From: Macropodus opercularis | Taxonomy: Eukaryota > Chordata > Actinopteri > Anabantiformes > Osphronemidae | Direction of reading: 5' to 3' | DNA: 64,000 nucleotides | Assembly: GCA_030770545.1 (NCBI GenBank) | Contig: CM061098.1 | Span: forward strand, 5,722,001 to 5,786,000 | In this document: positions 25,092-38,940 of the stretch, piece by piece | Layout: each line of letters begins with the position of its first letter | How positions within the stretch are numbered: the first letter of the stretch is position 1 | Position numbers and translations under genes: made by a program | The notes under the pieces: model-generated | What the model was told of the DNA's origin: nothing | Databases searched by the model: none | The model's input: the letters and a program-made list of their open reading frames with translations, nothing else

Positions 25092-28019
25092 GTTGTGATG
25101 AATTGCCTGCCACCTTTCTCTTGTTAGGCGGCATCGTGTTTGTACGGGAAAGTTAGACAGCATGCTCTCAAAAAACAATCAGAACTATTTTTCAGTGTAC
25201 TAAATGCTGCATTTGCTATGCTCTTTACAGTACGTTGAGTTTTAAAAAAATGCACCATGGAATAAACATATCGAGCATTTTAGGCAGCATCGTCTATATG
25301 TTTCCTCCACATTTTGTTGCATTTCAACCCAATTCTGTCTTCCTGGCAGCTTGAGAAATGTCATTATGAATTATTTTTTTTCTCCTCTGCGATATGCCTT
25401 GGCAGGATTCAGCAATTTTTCTTTTACATGTGTGCACTTACGCCTTATATGTCAGAGGCAAATCGGAACATCCATAAAATCCACCTGACAACTGACACTT
25501 GACTTGAAATAAACATCTGGTGCTAGTGTAACCTCTGTTCTTCTGTTGTTGATGGATATTAGGGATGAAATGTCTGAAGTGGTGAACCCAGAGAACCTGC
25601 AGTGGACTTTTGTTTTTCTGTAGTTTGGGCCACACACATTTATTTGCATGAATCTTGCCTGTTTTTATGTGGGCATGGGCACATATGCTGCTTGTATCCA
25701 TTTTTTTTTTTATAGAGGTTGATTCAATCTAGAGGGGAATGTACAAGGGAGCCAGGATTTCTAAAGCCTCGTGTCAAGATCAAGGCCAGTATGTGTTTGT
25801 GTTTGTCAGAGACTTAGAGGTTGCAGTGGAGTAGGCTGAATGGGCCGAAGAATCAAGAGAAAGAACACATATTTCAGAAATTGTCTAATGCCATCGGATA
25901 TGTACAGTATTCGTCCTCGTGCTGTTTCCCTTCATCTAGCAGCACCTACTGAAATGCTTAGATTAGAAGCTATGCATTGCTTTTGAACAACACAGTGTGG
26001 CAACCTATTAAAGTAAATGTTTCTCTCATTGCCTTTACACAGCTGATATAAAGCAGCAGTGACTCAAAAGATGTCATTCTGTTTTCCTGATCTAGGCATC
26101 ACTGACCTCAAGTCTCATTATACAATGGTAACACTCATGTAGAATGTAATATCAATTTCTCTTTAAAATTGATTATTAAAATTATTTACTGCAACACAGT
26201 GAGCAACACAAATATGTTTTTACCTTTACTTCTAACCCGTTAGCATTATTCTATGACACTGTTTGTCTGTTTAGGCCTAAAGTTTATAGTTGTTGCATTT
26301 AGCAACTGTCCATATCTCCATGGACCTTTTGTTTGGTTGAGAGATGACGCTTAATGCCATTTATCTGCACTCACTCCTCTGCCAGCTGTTACTTGATAAT
26401 GTTACAGACATCAAAAACCACAAATTGTAAAATATTGCCTGCCCAGCTATTCAATCTGCAAAGTTCAAATTCACCTCCAAGTTAACTTGCAACTTGTGAA
26501 TATAATATAATATTGTAAATATCAGGGTTACAGTAAAACATAGATATCTCCAGATATCTCTCCAGATAGAGCTTTAAAATATCCTCAGGCCACCGGCAGA
26601 GGAATTAAGAGGCATATTTGACTGAAACCTACTGCATCTTTGAATGACATCAAGTGGACTGTTTGCTGTGACAGAGAAACTGACATAGCTGCTTCTGCAG
26701 CACTGTCAGTGGCAGCAGGTTACACCAGAATTCAGCGCATCCAGACAGTATCAGCAGGACTCGGCAGTAAGCCACGGGTTTCGTGTATATGTTCTGAGCG
26801 CGCCCCTAATTCTGCTGCACTCCACCGCTACACGGATTCAAAATTCATTTACAATACTGCTGCTGCAGCCATCAGGCATGCAGTGTCAGAGACAAAAGCC
26901 TGCTTCACATGCAGCCCTCTGACCTTCTACGTTCTCCTTCAGCAGAAAAACAAGTCTATAATTATCACTCATTAAGTCTGACTAACCTGTTTTTTGCCAC
27001 CAACTAAACAAAGGATAATTATAATCAGCATTTGGACTGTACAGCATGTAGTGTCACGGGATGCTCTCCAGCAAGTCACATTTTAAATAATTACACATTT
27101 GCTGCTCTTCATGTCATATGATTTTAACGAGCAGCTTTTCAATTGCACACGGCGGTTGGATGTTTACAAATGAACATTTTCATTATATCAAATATCAAAG
27201 TACTGTATATACCTCGCTTATCAAGGTTCTGTCTTATTCCTTAAGTGGTTGTTAGAGCTGTATTGGGTTTCTACCCACAGTTGTTAATGGCCAGCTGAGT
27301 ATAGTGATTTCACTGGAAGTAGCTATTTGATAGGAAGTGATTTCTATGTGCTAGAAGGTCACTCTGTTTTCGACTGAGAAGATTCTGATGCAGGCAAAAG
27401 CAGCACGATTGGGTTTTATCTCGGCTTGTTCTCTTCCACTCTGTCTGGGCTCTTATTCCCCTCACTTCTGTGGAACATCTTTTCCTCGCTGTCTCTGGCC
27501 AGATACTACAATACTACTCTCACACAGAGCATCATCCGTTCTCAGCAGATGCTATTGCTCCCTTAAAAATCATGCATGCTGGTTACTTTTTGGCCATTTG
27601 TCAGCAAGATGCTTGCTGTGAAACTAAACTTTAACACACCAGCGGGGCAAACTGTAACGGGAGGCCAGCATCATGGTCACACTGCAGTGAAGACGGTCTT
27701 GGGTGCCAATATAGTTAACAACAGGCTTTTCCTGTACAATGTGCTTATAAAACAGGAACACAGCCTGAATGAGAAGTGCGTAAACACTGAGGCAGATGAG
27801 GGGCTCTACCTTGGTTTTGGGATTTAGATGCAGTTCACGAGTGAGTGCCTGCCTCTCTTTACGCTCATATTCTCCCTGCCTCGCTTTTAACTCTATCCCC
27901 AGGTGCTGCGTGATGCATCTTTAATCAGGGCATGTCTGCTTTGACACCCTCATGTCACCAGAACATGCTTTTTTGCAGCTGTGTGAAGAATAGTCATCAG
28001 GGGGTGACATGATGGAAAC

Positions 28020-28330
28020 TGTTACGCTGCGGCCCCAACCTCAGCCATTTTTATGCCATGTGCTATTGTGTGTATTTCTGTGTACATAGGCTGGGGGGGC
28101 CAACGCACGCATTTTAGTGGCAGACAGCACCAGCTGCCTTTAATGGGATTGGGGACTTACAATTATACTGTATATATCCGTCCCCATGTTGATTGCCAGG
28201 GATAAACCTATCGCTGCTAACAAGCATGAAGTCAACCTGCCAGAAAGAGTCATTTCCCCCTCCTCTTGTCCTCATCTCTCAACAAACCTTGACATTTTCC
28301 TGCACATAAATGTGAAGTATTTCTTAAGTC
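28020..28330. promoter_or_regulatory. Possible conserved non-coding element
   Basis: This is a non-coding stretch of balanced base composition, without simple repeats. It contains a CAGCTG E-box-like core and TTTAATGGGATTGG homeodomain-like sequence. It looks more constrained than the surrounding AT-rich intron, but that impression is not measured. Confidence 0.2.
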
Positions 28331-31300
28331 CTTTCACGCCTCAGTAGACAAATTGGATCAACCTATCGGTTAACCTTCACAAGAAGAAGAGATAATACTT
28401 GAGCACATTTCTTAAAAATAAAACATAAGCATGGACGTCTTTTCTTTATTTGACAACCATGCATCAGTCTTCTTAGTAGTTTGCTTAGACACACCTATAT
28501 GTTTGACTTTGTTTCCAAATAGCAATGGTGGCTACCACTGCAGCAGGTGGCCGACAACAACCTCCAATACGTTCTACTCAGAACCAGTCTTCTGTTTCTG
28601 CTTAAACATAATCAAAGGCAAATATAGTAAAACTTAAAATTATGCTTAATGTCTACAGACGGAATACAAATCAAATCAACACTAATTTTCCTCGCTTGTT
28701 TAGTATCCTATTTTCATCCTCAAAGAATAAACAAGCAATCAAAAAAAGAGGGGAACTGGGTTACGCATAAAAGGGAGAGAAAGGGTAAATGAATAACCGT
28801 GGCGTATGAAAGAAGAAGAGAGGGCAGATTATTTTCTGTCAGCTGACAAATGTACAAAACGCGACGCCGTCGGATGCACTGCAAAGTAGGACAGTCACTG
28901 CAAAGGCGAAACTTTTTCTGTAGCAGACAGTAGAAATGACATCCAGACATGTTTGGTGCTATTTTAACTGTTACAATTGACACAAAAAAGCACAATTAGT
29001 CATAAATTTAAAATGATAATTACTACTTTTTGGCAAGCAAGCCTTTTAATAAAATGGAAATTAATTTCAACTTGTTCAACAGAATTAGTCCATAATATTC
29101 TATGACTTTGCCTAATGTAGTCTGTAATGAGCAGAAACCCACTTGACTCAGCTAAAAGATCCAAAGAGAACAAACATCCATAAGCACATTAACCCATTTA
29201 GTGTTTTCTTACATCCAGTAACACTGATTCAGTCCGGAACACGGTTCATCTGTGCATCAATATAGGACGTACACTGATCTAATATTGCCTCGGTGTTGCC
29301 CAGCAGCCCTTTCACTGTGCTCTGGAGCCCCTTCTGGGTTTGGTCCTACACGCAGCTGCATGGTGCTGGGAGAAGTAATAGAGACCAGAGGGACATCAGT
29401 AATCCTTCCAGCTGTACCAAGACCAGCGTTAGCTTCACATCTCGGCTCTTCATCCCCTCATGGTATGAGGCCAGGTTTGGCTTTGTCTCCTGAATGCTTA
29501 GCGTTGGATGCCATGGCGGGGTCTTAGTAGACACCAGGGGCAGCCGTTTGGACCATCAGCTCCTGCCTTCCCACCAGCGCTCAAGTGCATTGGGTCACAA
29601 CGAGCCGCCTTGGTTTCCTACAACTGATTGGCTGTCAGACTCAATCCATTCACTGCCCCCAGGAGCATGTCTCTATGACCGATTTAAGAGGCAGAGTCAG
29701 TGTCTTCCCACACTCCTTGCCTCTGGTGTAGATGTGGGCAGATTAAATGTACTTGTTAAAAGGCTGCGTCAAACCCCAGGTCATTGACGATGCACGAGTT
29801 GTTGACGTGAGGGATTTGCTGTATGTCAGCAACGCTGTAGGTTCTTCTTTACACTGACATGTTCCGTTTAGAACAAACCATATTTAATGTCAATGTAAGT
29901 AAAAATGTGTGAGAGCTAAAGCTGGGACATTGTTCCTCGCTTGGTGAATGCAGCTCCTACTGTACCATTAGATGATCCACTGGCTGTGCTGAAATGTGTG
30001 TGTTACAAACATTTGAACTGGGTAATTCAAATACTTATGTTCTTATACTGTACATGGCCATAAACTTAAAACATATCAAGTCATATGATACCCACATCTC
30101 TGCCTTTGGTTGAAGATTTACCCATTGAGGGTATTTATCGTTTGCTGTCCTTCCCCTCTTCTCTTGGAATAGAAACAGGGAAGGAGGTCACTGAGGGAGA
30201 TCTGTGTTGTCTCAATTAGAAGAGGAGGCGTTTTTCTCGCTGGGCCCTGTTCCAGGCCCAGCTGTGTACCTTCCACCGTGGGCTCAGCCGCTCTCTGCAT
30301 ACTGAAAACATTACTGGCCACAGGTCAGAGTGTCACTCTGCAGGACTCATTCCGCTCCCTCTGCACACACCTATTTATTTAGAGACGGTGGATAACCACA
30401 AGCAGATGGTTTTAGATGAGAGCGCAGATATTGCCAGAAAAGTAGTTAATGAAAAGACTCCCATCAAAAACCTGAGTCTTGTAGAAGTGAGTATTTATGT
30501 AGACGAGCACATCACACTTGTCCAGTAGCCACAGATTCCAGCATTGTAACCAACTACTCATCCACCTCCTGTTATTATACTGTTGGTGTGATGAAGGTTA
30601 CAAAGTTAAGAGCCATCTCTGCCCTCCCCCCTCAAGATTCAGTGTTGCTGGTATGCTGAGAATGGAGAAAATGACACTTACATTGCTGAGCTTCTTTAGT
30701 TGCCATGAAATGACTATTTAATAGGCTTTTACATATTAGAATAAACATAGAGTCTCTCCACTTAAGTATCAAGTGCCACTTATGTTATGGTCAAAGCTCG
30801 TGTTGCCTTATAAATACTGACTGTAGCCTTTATAAACTTTGTTTCAGCATACAGCACATTCAGAGTAAAAGAAATGATTCAAGCCTCTTGGGCCCTCAGA
30901 GCGCGGAGCCTTTTTGTGAGTGGGATCATGCTTTTGAGATCCAAGATAGTGGGATGACTGGATAGAGAGATGTTTATCCACACAGAGAATTGGAGTTTGA
31001 GCGGGACCTCTTTAGCTTTAGTCAGTGGGAGAAATTGGTTACAGCTGGATTTTACTGGTCAGCCGTGGAATGCTCTCTCTCTACTTTACCCATTGCTTGG
31101 TCAAGTCTTTATACTGCCAGTAAAATTCAGCGATATATTTTCTGACTATGTTTTACCCTCTATTTATACACGCCAGGCCATGGAATGGAGTTCATTGGAC
31201 GTGTCTTTGTACAAGTTCAATAAATGTTAATGATTTAAATTACACCTTTTTCTGTTGAAGTGTAAAGTGAACTCATGTATAATTACACATAAACAGTATA

Positions 31301-34300
31301 GGAGTCACTTTAGCTTTGATCACTGCAACACGTGTGATTACACCTGCAATTTCCACCTAATTGCATGAAAAAGGTTATAAAAATAACCCATGGATCTGTC
31401 ATAGGAGGAAGCCTGTTACCAATAACAAAAGGCTCGTGGTCAAAAGTAATGGCACATCATTTTGCTATTTGCACATCTCTGAATTGGAAATAATGGCTTC
31501 TGACTTACTTAAACAACGCTTAACCATGGACAGCTGTGTCTCCTGAAAATTACATTTCTATGCAACCAAACTGCACCTGTCATTATGTGGCTGAGGCAAA
31601 GCTAATCACATAAAAATGTTAGCATGATGTGACTTATGTCTGAATGAGGGGACTGCTACATATATTACTGAAAAGGAATTTGCAAGACAGTTGAGTTGGA
31701 TGAAGGTTATTATTATTATTTCTTTTAGTTTAGACGCTGGCGCACTTTGACCTGAACCAGAAAAGCATTTTGGTGCTGATTAGATGAATATTAACATTTG
31801 TGTTTGAATTTTTAATATAGACAATGTCTTTTCATTACCTCAATAACTGGTGAACCAAACTGTAAAACCACTTGGGGATTTTAAAGTTTATCTGATTATT
31901 ATAAATAATAACCCAGGCATTGCTGAACCCGTCTCTGTTAGACTGGCAGCTCTCCAGCAGCTGCTCGAATCCCTGAGATGGAGGACAGGGCACATGTTTG
32001 CAGGCAGATTGCACATTTGAGGGAATAAATTGCCTTCAAGAGTACCAGACTCCACATTGTCTGTTCCACTCTGTGTTCCTTTGACTTTAAATATGTTTGT
32101 TGAAGACCTGTCATCTGCAGTTGCTTTTATTTCTTTTCAAGGCCGCTCATTTTATGGTGTCTGGTAGCGAGGCTCAGCCGGATGGTCTGTGTCCGGAAGT
32201 GAACATGTGGTAGTGTTTAGCTTTGTAATGCCCTGGGTTTTATGCACGTCTTGAGGGAGATATCGCATGGAAGGCAACCAGGATAGTGATTCTGGGCCAG
32301 CAAACAGACTGGATGTCCAAGTGTTGGAGAACTCGTGTTATCAGAGAACATCCCGAGGGCTTACCTCAGTCCAAGGCCCACAGAGAAGACTTAACATGAG
32401 AGCCAAGTCATCTTTAATCAGCCAAATCTGTTTTTGCTCAAAGATTCATGTGTGTTTCAGTGGAACCTCTATCAGTTTGGTGACTCCTTTTGGCATTGAG
32501 CACCATTTAACTCCCCCTCAGTTAATGCAATGTGTAACAGCTATTCACAACAGAGACGTCTCTTTAGTGCTTATTTTGGCTCCAGTGAGTGTTCCTTGTT
32601 TATTTTTTAGAACATGATTTCCACACCCCTGTTTCTTGGTATGCTTCATCCTTGTAACAAATCAATATCTGATAACTATAAATCACTGGTACATTTCTCT
32701 TTTGCCAATATCAAGTCAAAACTAATTGACCTTATTATTTATGTTAGAGGCTGTTCAGTCCAAGAACAAGCTATGCAGAAGTTGATTTCTACACAGCACA
32801 GCTGCTACTAATCTTAGAAGACACTGTTGGTATTTCTAAAGACTTTCTAGCCCTTCACTTACTGAGTTTCTCTCTCACCTTATTCCATTCACTGATTCTA
32901 AAGTGACTGTGCTGCTACAATTAGCTTCTAATTAATGTTGTAATGTCACACTATTATCACTGTGCATTGATCGGATACATGGAAATAATGCATGGTCTCT
33001 GTAATGAAACTCTGAAACATGTCTCCATGTTGTATAATAGCATCAAGAAATCTAGTGAACTGCCAAAAACCTTCACACATTGTTCCAATCACAAATGGCT
33101 CTTCGGTGCCTGGAAGATTTCATTAACAAACATAAAGCCATCCAAGAGGGATGGCATTGTTGTCCAAGCATTACGTTTTAGCCACTGGGCAACTAGTAAC
33201 ACACGTTTAAATATTGGCAGGGACTTTGATCAGCTGTTATGGACCTACATTGTTGGACAGGTTAAGCTTCCATGGCAGAACAACAATAGGACATGAAGGG
33301 AATGTTCTCTCTGTCACACAAAAACAAAACTGAAAACTTTTTTTTAATTAAGTGGCCAACAGCTCTTGTGTTTGGGACACTGGAAAAATACTGCTTTGTT
33401 GTTGTGGAGAACCATCTGGCTGAAATATGCCACCTATAGTCATCCTCTCCACACACCTGGGACTTCCACTGCTGTGGCAGCGCTAACTTCTGCAAGCCCT
33501 CCAGGGCCTATCAGTCCACATGCAGTGCTCACAGGAAACGTGTGACATGTGGCATAATTGAGTCAGCCTGCAAATCCTGTAGCAGAAATCAGCCAAGTGA
33601 TGCCACTACTCAATGCCCAGTGGGGGAGCTCTGAGCTGTTTAAGACGGCATCAGAAAGGGGACCGTGCATGTTTCTCATTATTAAAGTCAGATTTCTCCT
33701 GTTTAATTTGAGATAGAATGGGGCTCTGGGGGAAAAGGTTACAACAGCCGATAATGGGCAATAACGGTGTGTTCGCTAAGTACCAAATACAGCTAAACCC
33801 CACCCTTTCTTTTTCATCCAGCCTTTGTCTGTAGGCACCTCCACAGGAGGACTCATACTTGCCTTATGTTTCATTTTTGCGGCCTGTGAGTGTGTTAGTT
33901 TTTTACAGATACAGTTCTATAGTAGTTACTGACTCAGTTCATGTGATTCAAGACATTGTGGGTGTAATGTGGCTGTTCATTGGATTTATTTATGAGATGA
34001 ACAATATTTATTCATTTATTGTGTCTGTCATATTGGAGGACTTGGAAGATTATGAAGTTTGCTGTTCCTTCAATATGTAAATACACACAATACATTTTTT
34101 TCTCAAATTAAAGGCAGTCCTGAAATTATTTGACTGAAAATAAGATATAAAATATATAAATTTTTTAAATATAAATAGTTGAATGCGTTGCCATCATCGG
34201 AAGACACAACGGAAGAAATCTGTGGGTGTTGCAGTTAGACTTGTTTCAGCCATTTTCTCTTATAGTTTACCGAACAAATCCCAGCGATGGTGTCAGTTTA

Positions 34301-34779
34301 TAACTATTAATGAGCATTCTCTCCATTTTGATATTATCTATACATCAGTGATTGACTAATTCTTACTAAAAAAGAAACACCTCTTGTTAAAATCATAAAA
34401 CAAGTCAAGCATGTTGTCGAGCATTGATTGTGCAAATGTGTCATCAATATTTCACATTTTTCCTGTCTGACAGTTACTTTCTTTATGTAGCTGACAAAAC
34501 AGTATAACCTTATATTCATTGAGTAGCATCTCACAAGGCTTCGCTTTTCAAACAGTTCAAGCCTTTGGCCGCTGTGGACGTTTAAGCTCCGCTGAGTATG
34601 TGGTGAATCAGCCTGTTGTTATACAAACTCTCAGTAGTCTTTCAAGCTACAAGAGCAAAGTTCTGCGAGTCTTGTCAAGTGTTGACAGAAAATCAAAACC
34701 ATAATACTGTATTCAGCTTTGATATCTACTCACACCATTCTTAGCACTATTTAATACAGTAAACAGCTGCATCCCTGAT

Positions 34780-35010
34780 TGCACACATTGACGCAAACCA
34801 CTGGCGCCAGGCAGGTGCCTTCAGCTCTGCTTCTTCTGGCTGCCCAGGAGATGTTGCCTCTTTGATTGTTTCTTCAAACATGCAAGCCAGTGCTTTGGGA
34901 GCAGATTGTTTGTTCTAGATTTCCTGGGAGACTCCCACCTTGGGCTTAAGCAGAGCAGTTGTGATTATTAGCAACAAAGTGTGCTGCCTTTCCCATAAGC
35001 CACTGTGAGT
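34780..35010. promoter_or_regulatory. Possible conserved non-coding element near the first visible exon
   Basis: About 1 kb upstream of the exon at 35981 there is a balanced-composition stretch with no reading frame of note. It contains a TCF/LEF-type CTTTGAT (34860-34866), the palindrome-like TGGCGCCAGG, and SOX-like AACAAAG. This is a texture-based guess at an intronic enhancer. Another similar stretch lies at about 35290-35430. Confidence 0.22.
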
Positions 35011-35980
35011 AGAGGGAGCAGTCTAAGGAATCTTCTTTTTTTCTGTATTTATTTCTGCTGCTTTATTGTGAAAGATGAATATTCTCCCCCAGACAGGCCT
35101 TCACAGTACGTCAACTCCTAAAATGCAGACCTTTAATTCAGTACCTCAATGTTGATGTTACTGGTGTGTAGATGAAGGGTAATACATGCTGACACTTGAA
35201 GATTCCCCAGCGCGTGGACCTAATAATGTCTCCATCGTGAGAACAAAGATCTCCTCGTTGTTGGGCTGGTTTGTCTGTCGTGTTCGGGGCATAACAGAAA
35301 CTTAATGGCATTCTCTTGGATTATAGGGAGTAACACAATTACCTGCCTGGCCCTGGCACATTGACACTTGGGGCCTCAGGGAAGATGTCCTTATCAAGCA
35401 TCTACTCACTGTCACCATGACAGGAAAGTTGGCGCACAAACAAATGAAGAGGGAAGTTGTCTGCAGGACTCTGGATACATTTTGTATTTGATAATATTGC
35501 ACATTATGCAGTTTGAGGGTAAAGTCAAAGAGGGTTGTACATGTAGTGTGGGATGCAATGAAGTCTTTCACGGGCACCTAAAGGTTTTACATTTTGATTT
35601 TCACTATGAAACTTTATATTCAGTGTATTATTTATTGTTTTTATTCTAGAATCTTTCATAAAGTTAAGTTACTTTGCCTGCCAGATGAAATACTGCTGTG
35701 TTGTCTGCCTCTTATTAAAGGAATAATATTGAACCAAAATGCTGAGGTTTACCAGTTATGGTTTTTAATTGGTTTATACCATCTGTTACCATCTCAACCA
35801 TCTTGGTTTATCACTTTCTGCTTTATATCAATAAATGCATTTGCATTCTGATCTATGTAAATAATTTATTTTTCTTTGTTGTTGCAACAGTTGAAAACAT
35901 ATTCAAATGCCCAGTTGTCTCCTGCACTGGAATTGGTTGTTAAATTGCAAAACATAAAGATTTGCTTTTTTTTTCTGCAG

Positions 35981-36082
35981 TGAAAAAAGATGTGAAAGAT
36001 GAGGCTGATAACAAAATGCCACAATTCAAGAAAAAGGCAAAAGAACTTCGCATCGTTGATGCCAAGACAGCACAGAATCTGT
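35981..36082 (+). CDS. diaph2: diaph2 exon, end of FH2 linker (first visible exon)
   Basis: The 102-bp exon starts after TTTTTTTCTGCAG and ends before a GTAAGT donor. It begins with the last two bases of a codon and ends with the first base of the next, so it is a symmetric phase 1-1 exon. Its 33 full codons give a charged linker (KKDVKDEADNKMPQF) and then KKKAKELRIVDAKTAQNL. This is the lysine-rich linker and start of the FH2 core of diaphanous formins, whose family pattern is KKKVKEL-hydrophobic-LDxKTAQNL. By my counting it corresponds to about residues 811-843 of mouse DIAPH1. FH2 dimers nucleate and processively elongate unbranched actin filaments. The neighbouring exon is 2.7 kb downstream. 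Identity as a diaphanous formin is near certain; the DIAPH2 paralogue is inferred from later exons. Confidence 0.9.
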
Positions 36083-37871
36083 GTAAGTATATAGAGCTTC
36101 CTTCTTTTTGATTATTTTACCACCTTCCTCAAATCTTGTTTGATGTTTTAATAATGATTTTTTATTCCATAAATGTGATATTTCCAAACTAGCACACAGC
36201 AGCAGAGATCTCTCTGAGAAACAAACACCATAAATCTTCTACAATCACAGCGTTCCACTGAACTCTGGGGAAAGGTTTTCACTATGTCTTTAATGGTGAT
36301 GGCGGATAGTTATATACAGTATAGTGTCTGGTGAACCCACCATTAAACCTACATGCAAGTGTTTCCCTGGAGTCTAAATAGTTCAAATGTTTACAGTAGT
36401 TGAGTGTGTTTCCCTTAAGTAAACATTTTGGTTAGTCATAATCTTGTAAACCAACTCTCTATAACATTGGGCTTTAATCCGTTACTGGCAGTCTTGAGTA
36501 GATAATTTCTGTCTAATTTAGTTTTATGTATTTATTTTTATTTTTATCAGCAGTCTTGATATCTCTTACACCAGAGATGAAATGAGACTAGACAACACTT
36601 CAAATATACATGTCAGATGCTTTGCTTATGGTTCGCCTTCACCGTGACCTCTCCACCCTTCTGGCTTACGCTTATCTTTCTTCCCTTTATTCTTGAAACA
36701 TTTAGAGTTGGGGTATGCGGGGGCGTTTGTAGACTCAGATGAACCTACTGCATATGTATTTTAGTCATACGGATTCATGTACACTATGTGAAATTTGCCT
36801 AAAGAAGTATGTACAGTACACCATCATGCTATTTTCCTCCTGGGTGCTGGAGATATCTACCAGATGAATTAGGTCGTTAGGCACAACACTGTGCCCTAAT
36901 GTCAGGAAGGGGTATGTGGCAGGAACACAAGGATGACTCATTCTGCACGCTCACATGTGTTAGCGTTACACACATGTGAACACGTCTGCCAATGTGCCAG
37001 CGTGCGCATGGCATTGCACTTGTGCATGGACTTGACTGCAGTGAAGTGTCACTGCCATCTTTCATTACAGTCGCAGCAGATGGGCTTTGAATTTGGCAAA
37101 AGGCAAAAATAAGTGTAGAAAATCTCACCTCCAGAGTGGCAATGGGTGGGAGACATGTGGTCCTACAGAGCTACGCAGCATCGTGGATCGTATTCACTGC
37201 TGAAAGTCATACAGTAGCTTCCTGTTCAAATCTGATGCGTGGCAGCATCGAAAGCTTGGTGACACTTACTGTATTCTGGCATAAGAATCATGCGAAACAG
37301 TGTCGTCTAAGTTGTAGGTGCTGTACCGTAAGCCTCTAAACACAACCGTTTGATTGATTTGGTTTTATTAAACTGTAGTAGAGGCCAATGTCTCAGTGCC
37401 ATATGGCTGCCGTACAGTAGGGCTGAGACTTCTGCATAATTCTGATTACGTTGAACTCGTCTTGTTAAAATCCCACACTGCTAACTACTCATACACATAC
37501 TGTCTGTCTCCCGTTCACTAGAGTTAAAAAGGACAAACAGTGGTAATGTACTGGTAGTTGCTGTTAACTCCTGTGGTCAGGCGGTCATACTCTCCACTGC
37601 CCCTCTGCGTTCCAGCAAATCAAACCTCAGATCCAGTGCAGTGGCCCTGAGCAGCACCGATCCAGGCAGGTGGATGTGCAGGTGCAGCTTTAATGTGTCA
37701 AAGTGTGCACAGAGAGTGCGTCGAGCTGCAGAATGTGCATTAACATAGCTCCACCTGCGTCACTTCTCCCATTTTACCACAGTTACTGCAGATTAGTATG
37801 CAGTCAGAAAACTGCCAAACAGGTGCAAACTGACACACCCGCACTGGAGCATGTAGTAGGTAGAAATCCAA

Positions 37872-37886
37872 CTGCTAGATGGCAGC
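37872..37886 (+). promoter_or_regulatory. Weak CTCF-like motif
   Basis: CTGCTAGATGGCAGC matches 13 of 15 positions of CCASYAGRKGGCRSY and keeps the AGATGGCAGC core. It mismatches at positions two and three. It is in the same orientation as the stronger site at 4287, so the two are not a convergent pair. Confidence 0.22.
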
Positions 37887-38554
37887 AAAAGTTGAATTTT
37901 CATCCTGTCATTGCTTAGCTTCTACCTCATTTACATCTACTTCAGTATGTAATTTACAATATATCCCCGGATTACTTTTGACAGCACAGCCCCATGAGAA
38001 CCTTGTCTCCAGCTGTTGCTTTAACAAGAGGAAGGATATATAGGACATGTTGAGCAGACACTACAGAATGTAATAGATGTATTTAGACAACAAGCAAAGA
38101 CGATGACGTGTTTGTCAAAATGTAATTTCAGTCTTAAATAAAATACATACATGTAGAACACGGGATAAAGCCCCAAAGGGCACTTACTGTACGCATCCGT
38201 CAAAGGTGATGGTGATTCTAGTTCATACTGTACATGCACTAAAGAGGCTGTGTAATAAATGGAAATACACCACGCAAAAAAGTGCAGTAACTCTCCGTTC
38301 GTTGCACGTCAAATACAGACATCAGGTCCCAGCGCTGCAACAGCATAGCAGCTGTTGAGCGACTCTCTACCAACTCATTACCAAACCTCCACCTGTGACT
38401 TACACCTGGATGCGCCATCAGCTTCAGCTTCCACTAGGCACCCCACCTGGAGAGTGAAACACCCACTAGGCCCATCCCCTGAGGCATCGTCAGTGTACTA
38501 CTTTGTATAGTCCCAAAACAAAAACAGAACCACGAACCACATATAAAATCTATC

Positions 38555-38572
38555 ATTATTATTATTATTATT
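38555..38572 (+). repeat. (ATT)6 microsatellite
   Basis: Six perfect ATT units lie about 230 bases upstream of the exon at 38805. It is a simple repeat. Confidence 0.9.
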
Positions 38573-38804
38573 GATTTCTTTCAACTTTACCAATAAATGT
38601 TGCTGTTTTAATTTCCAATTTTTTTTCAGAATGACACAAACTGTCCTGTTGAGGGCCAGAAAGTGTATTAGTTTTTTTTAAGAGACAAGTTAGGTCTGTG
38701 GTCATTTTGTGTGAGGAGCGATGAGTGCTGAAATGTCTCTTTCAACCCTGCGGTCTAATAAAAAAAGCTGAGGAAATGACTCTCTTCTTGCTCCATCACA
38801 ACAG

Positions 38805-38899
38805 CAATTTTCTTGGGCTCGTTCCGCCTGCCTTATGAAGAGATCCGGGACATTGTGCTGGAAGTAGACGAGGAAAGACTGAGCGAATCACTCATCCAG
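38805..38899 (+). CDS. diaph2: diaph2 exon, FH2 knob region with the key isoleucine
   Basis: The 95-bp exon follows CATCACAACAG and ends at CCAG|GTAAGA. Its first two bases complete the serine codon split from the previous exon, and it ends in phase 0. It encodes (S)IFLGSFRLPYEEIRDIV and then LEVDEERLSESLIQ, which matches the highly conserved S-I-F-L-G-S-[FY]-R-x-P-Y segment of diaphanous formins. The isoleucine at 38807-38809 aligns by counting with Ile845 of mouse mDia1. That residue contacts actin, and its replacement by alanine is known to abolish FH2 activity. Its presence, and an intact frame through the splice, argue for a working gene. The next exon is nearly 12 kb away. The LEVDEERL stretch also resembles DIAPH3, so this exon alone does not settle the paralogue. 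Confidence 0.93.
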
Positions 38900-38940
38900 G
38901 TAAGACTGATGTTCATTCTGGTCTGTTGTTTTTTTTCCTT

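Larger units (their letters stand above)
1..35980 (+). other. Long non-coding stretch, presumed diaph2 intron upstream of the first visible exon
   Basis: I searched this stretch for the exon that should precede the one at 35981. In this family it encodes the FH2 start with an N-W-S-K, C-F-W and F-A-K-L series. I did not find it, so most or all of the 36 kb is probably a single large intron whose 5' end lies outside the window. The many open frames here are short, overlap on both strands and match no family I know. Features worth naming are listed separately: a CTCF-like motif, a TG microsatellite, a CT/CA tract, an exon-like segment at 9641-9770, inverted repeats near 24.9-25.1 kb, and a few stretches resembling conserved non-coding DNA. 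No CpG-rich promoter was seen. Confidence 0.6.
36083..38804 (+). other. diaph2: diaph2 intron, about 2.7 kb
   Basis: This intron is bounded by GTAAGT and an ACAG acceptor and splits a serine codon (T|CA). It holds a CTCF-like core CTGCTAGATGGCAGC (37872-37886) that fits 13 of 15 consensus positions, and an ATT repeat. I see no second gene. Confidence 0.85.

Noticed and set aside
29252..29787. GC-richer stretch with overlapping open frames in several frames
   Set aside because: No protein family recognised. Multiple frames open at once suggests low stop density rather than coding. It could be non-coding conserved DNA but nothing specific supports that.
32943..33296. 117-codon open frame, considered as a possible transposase or reverse transcriptase remnant
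   Set aside because: No catalytic motif, no terminal repeats and no recognisable family sequence.
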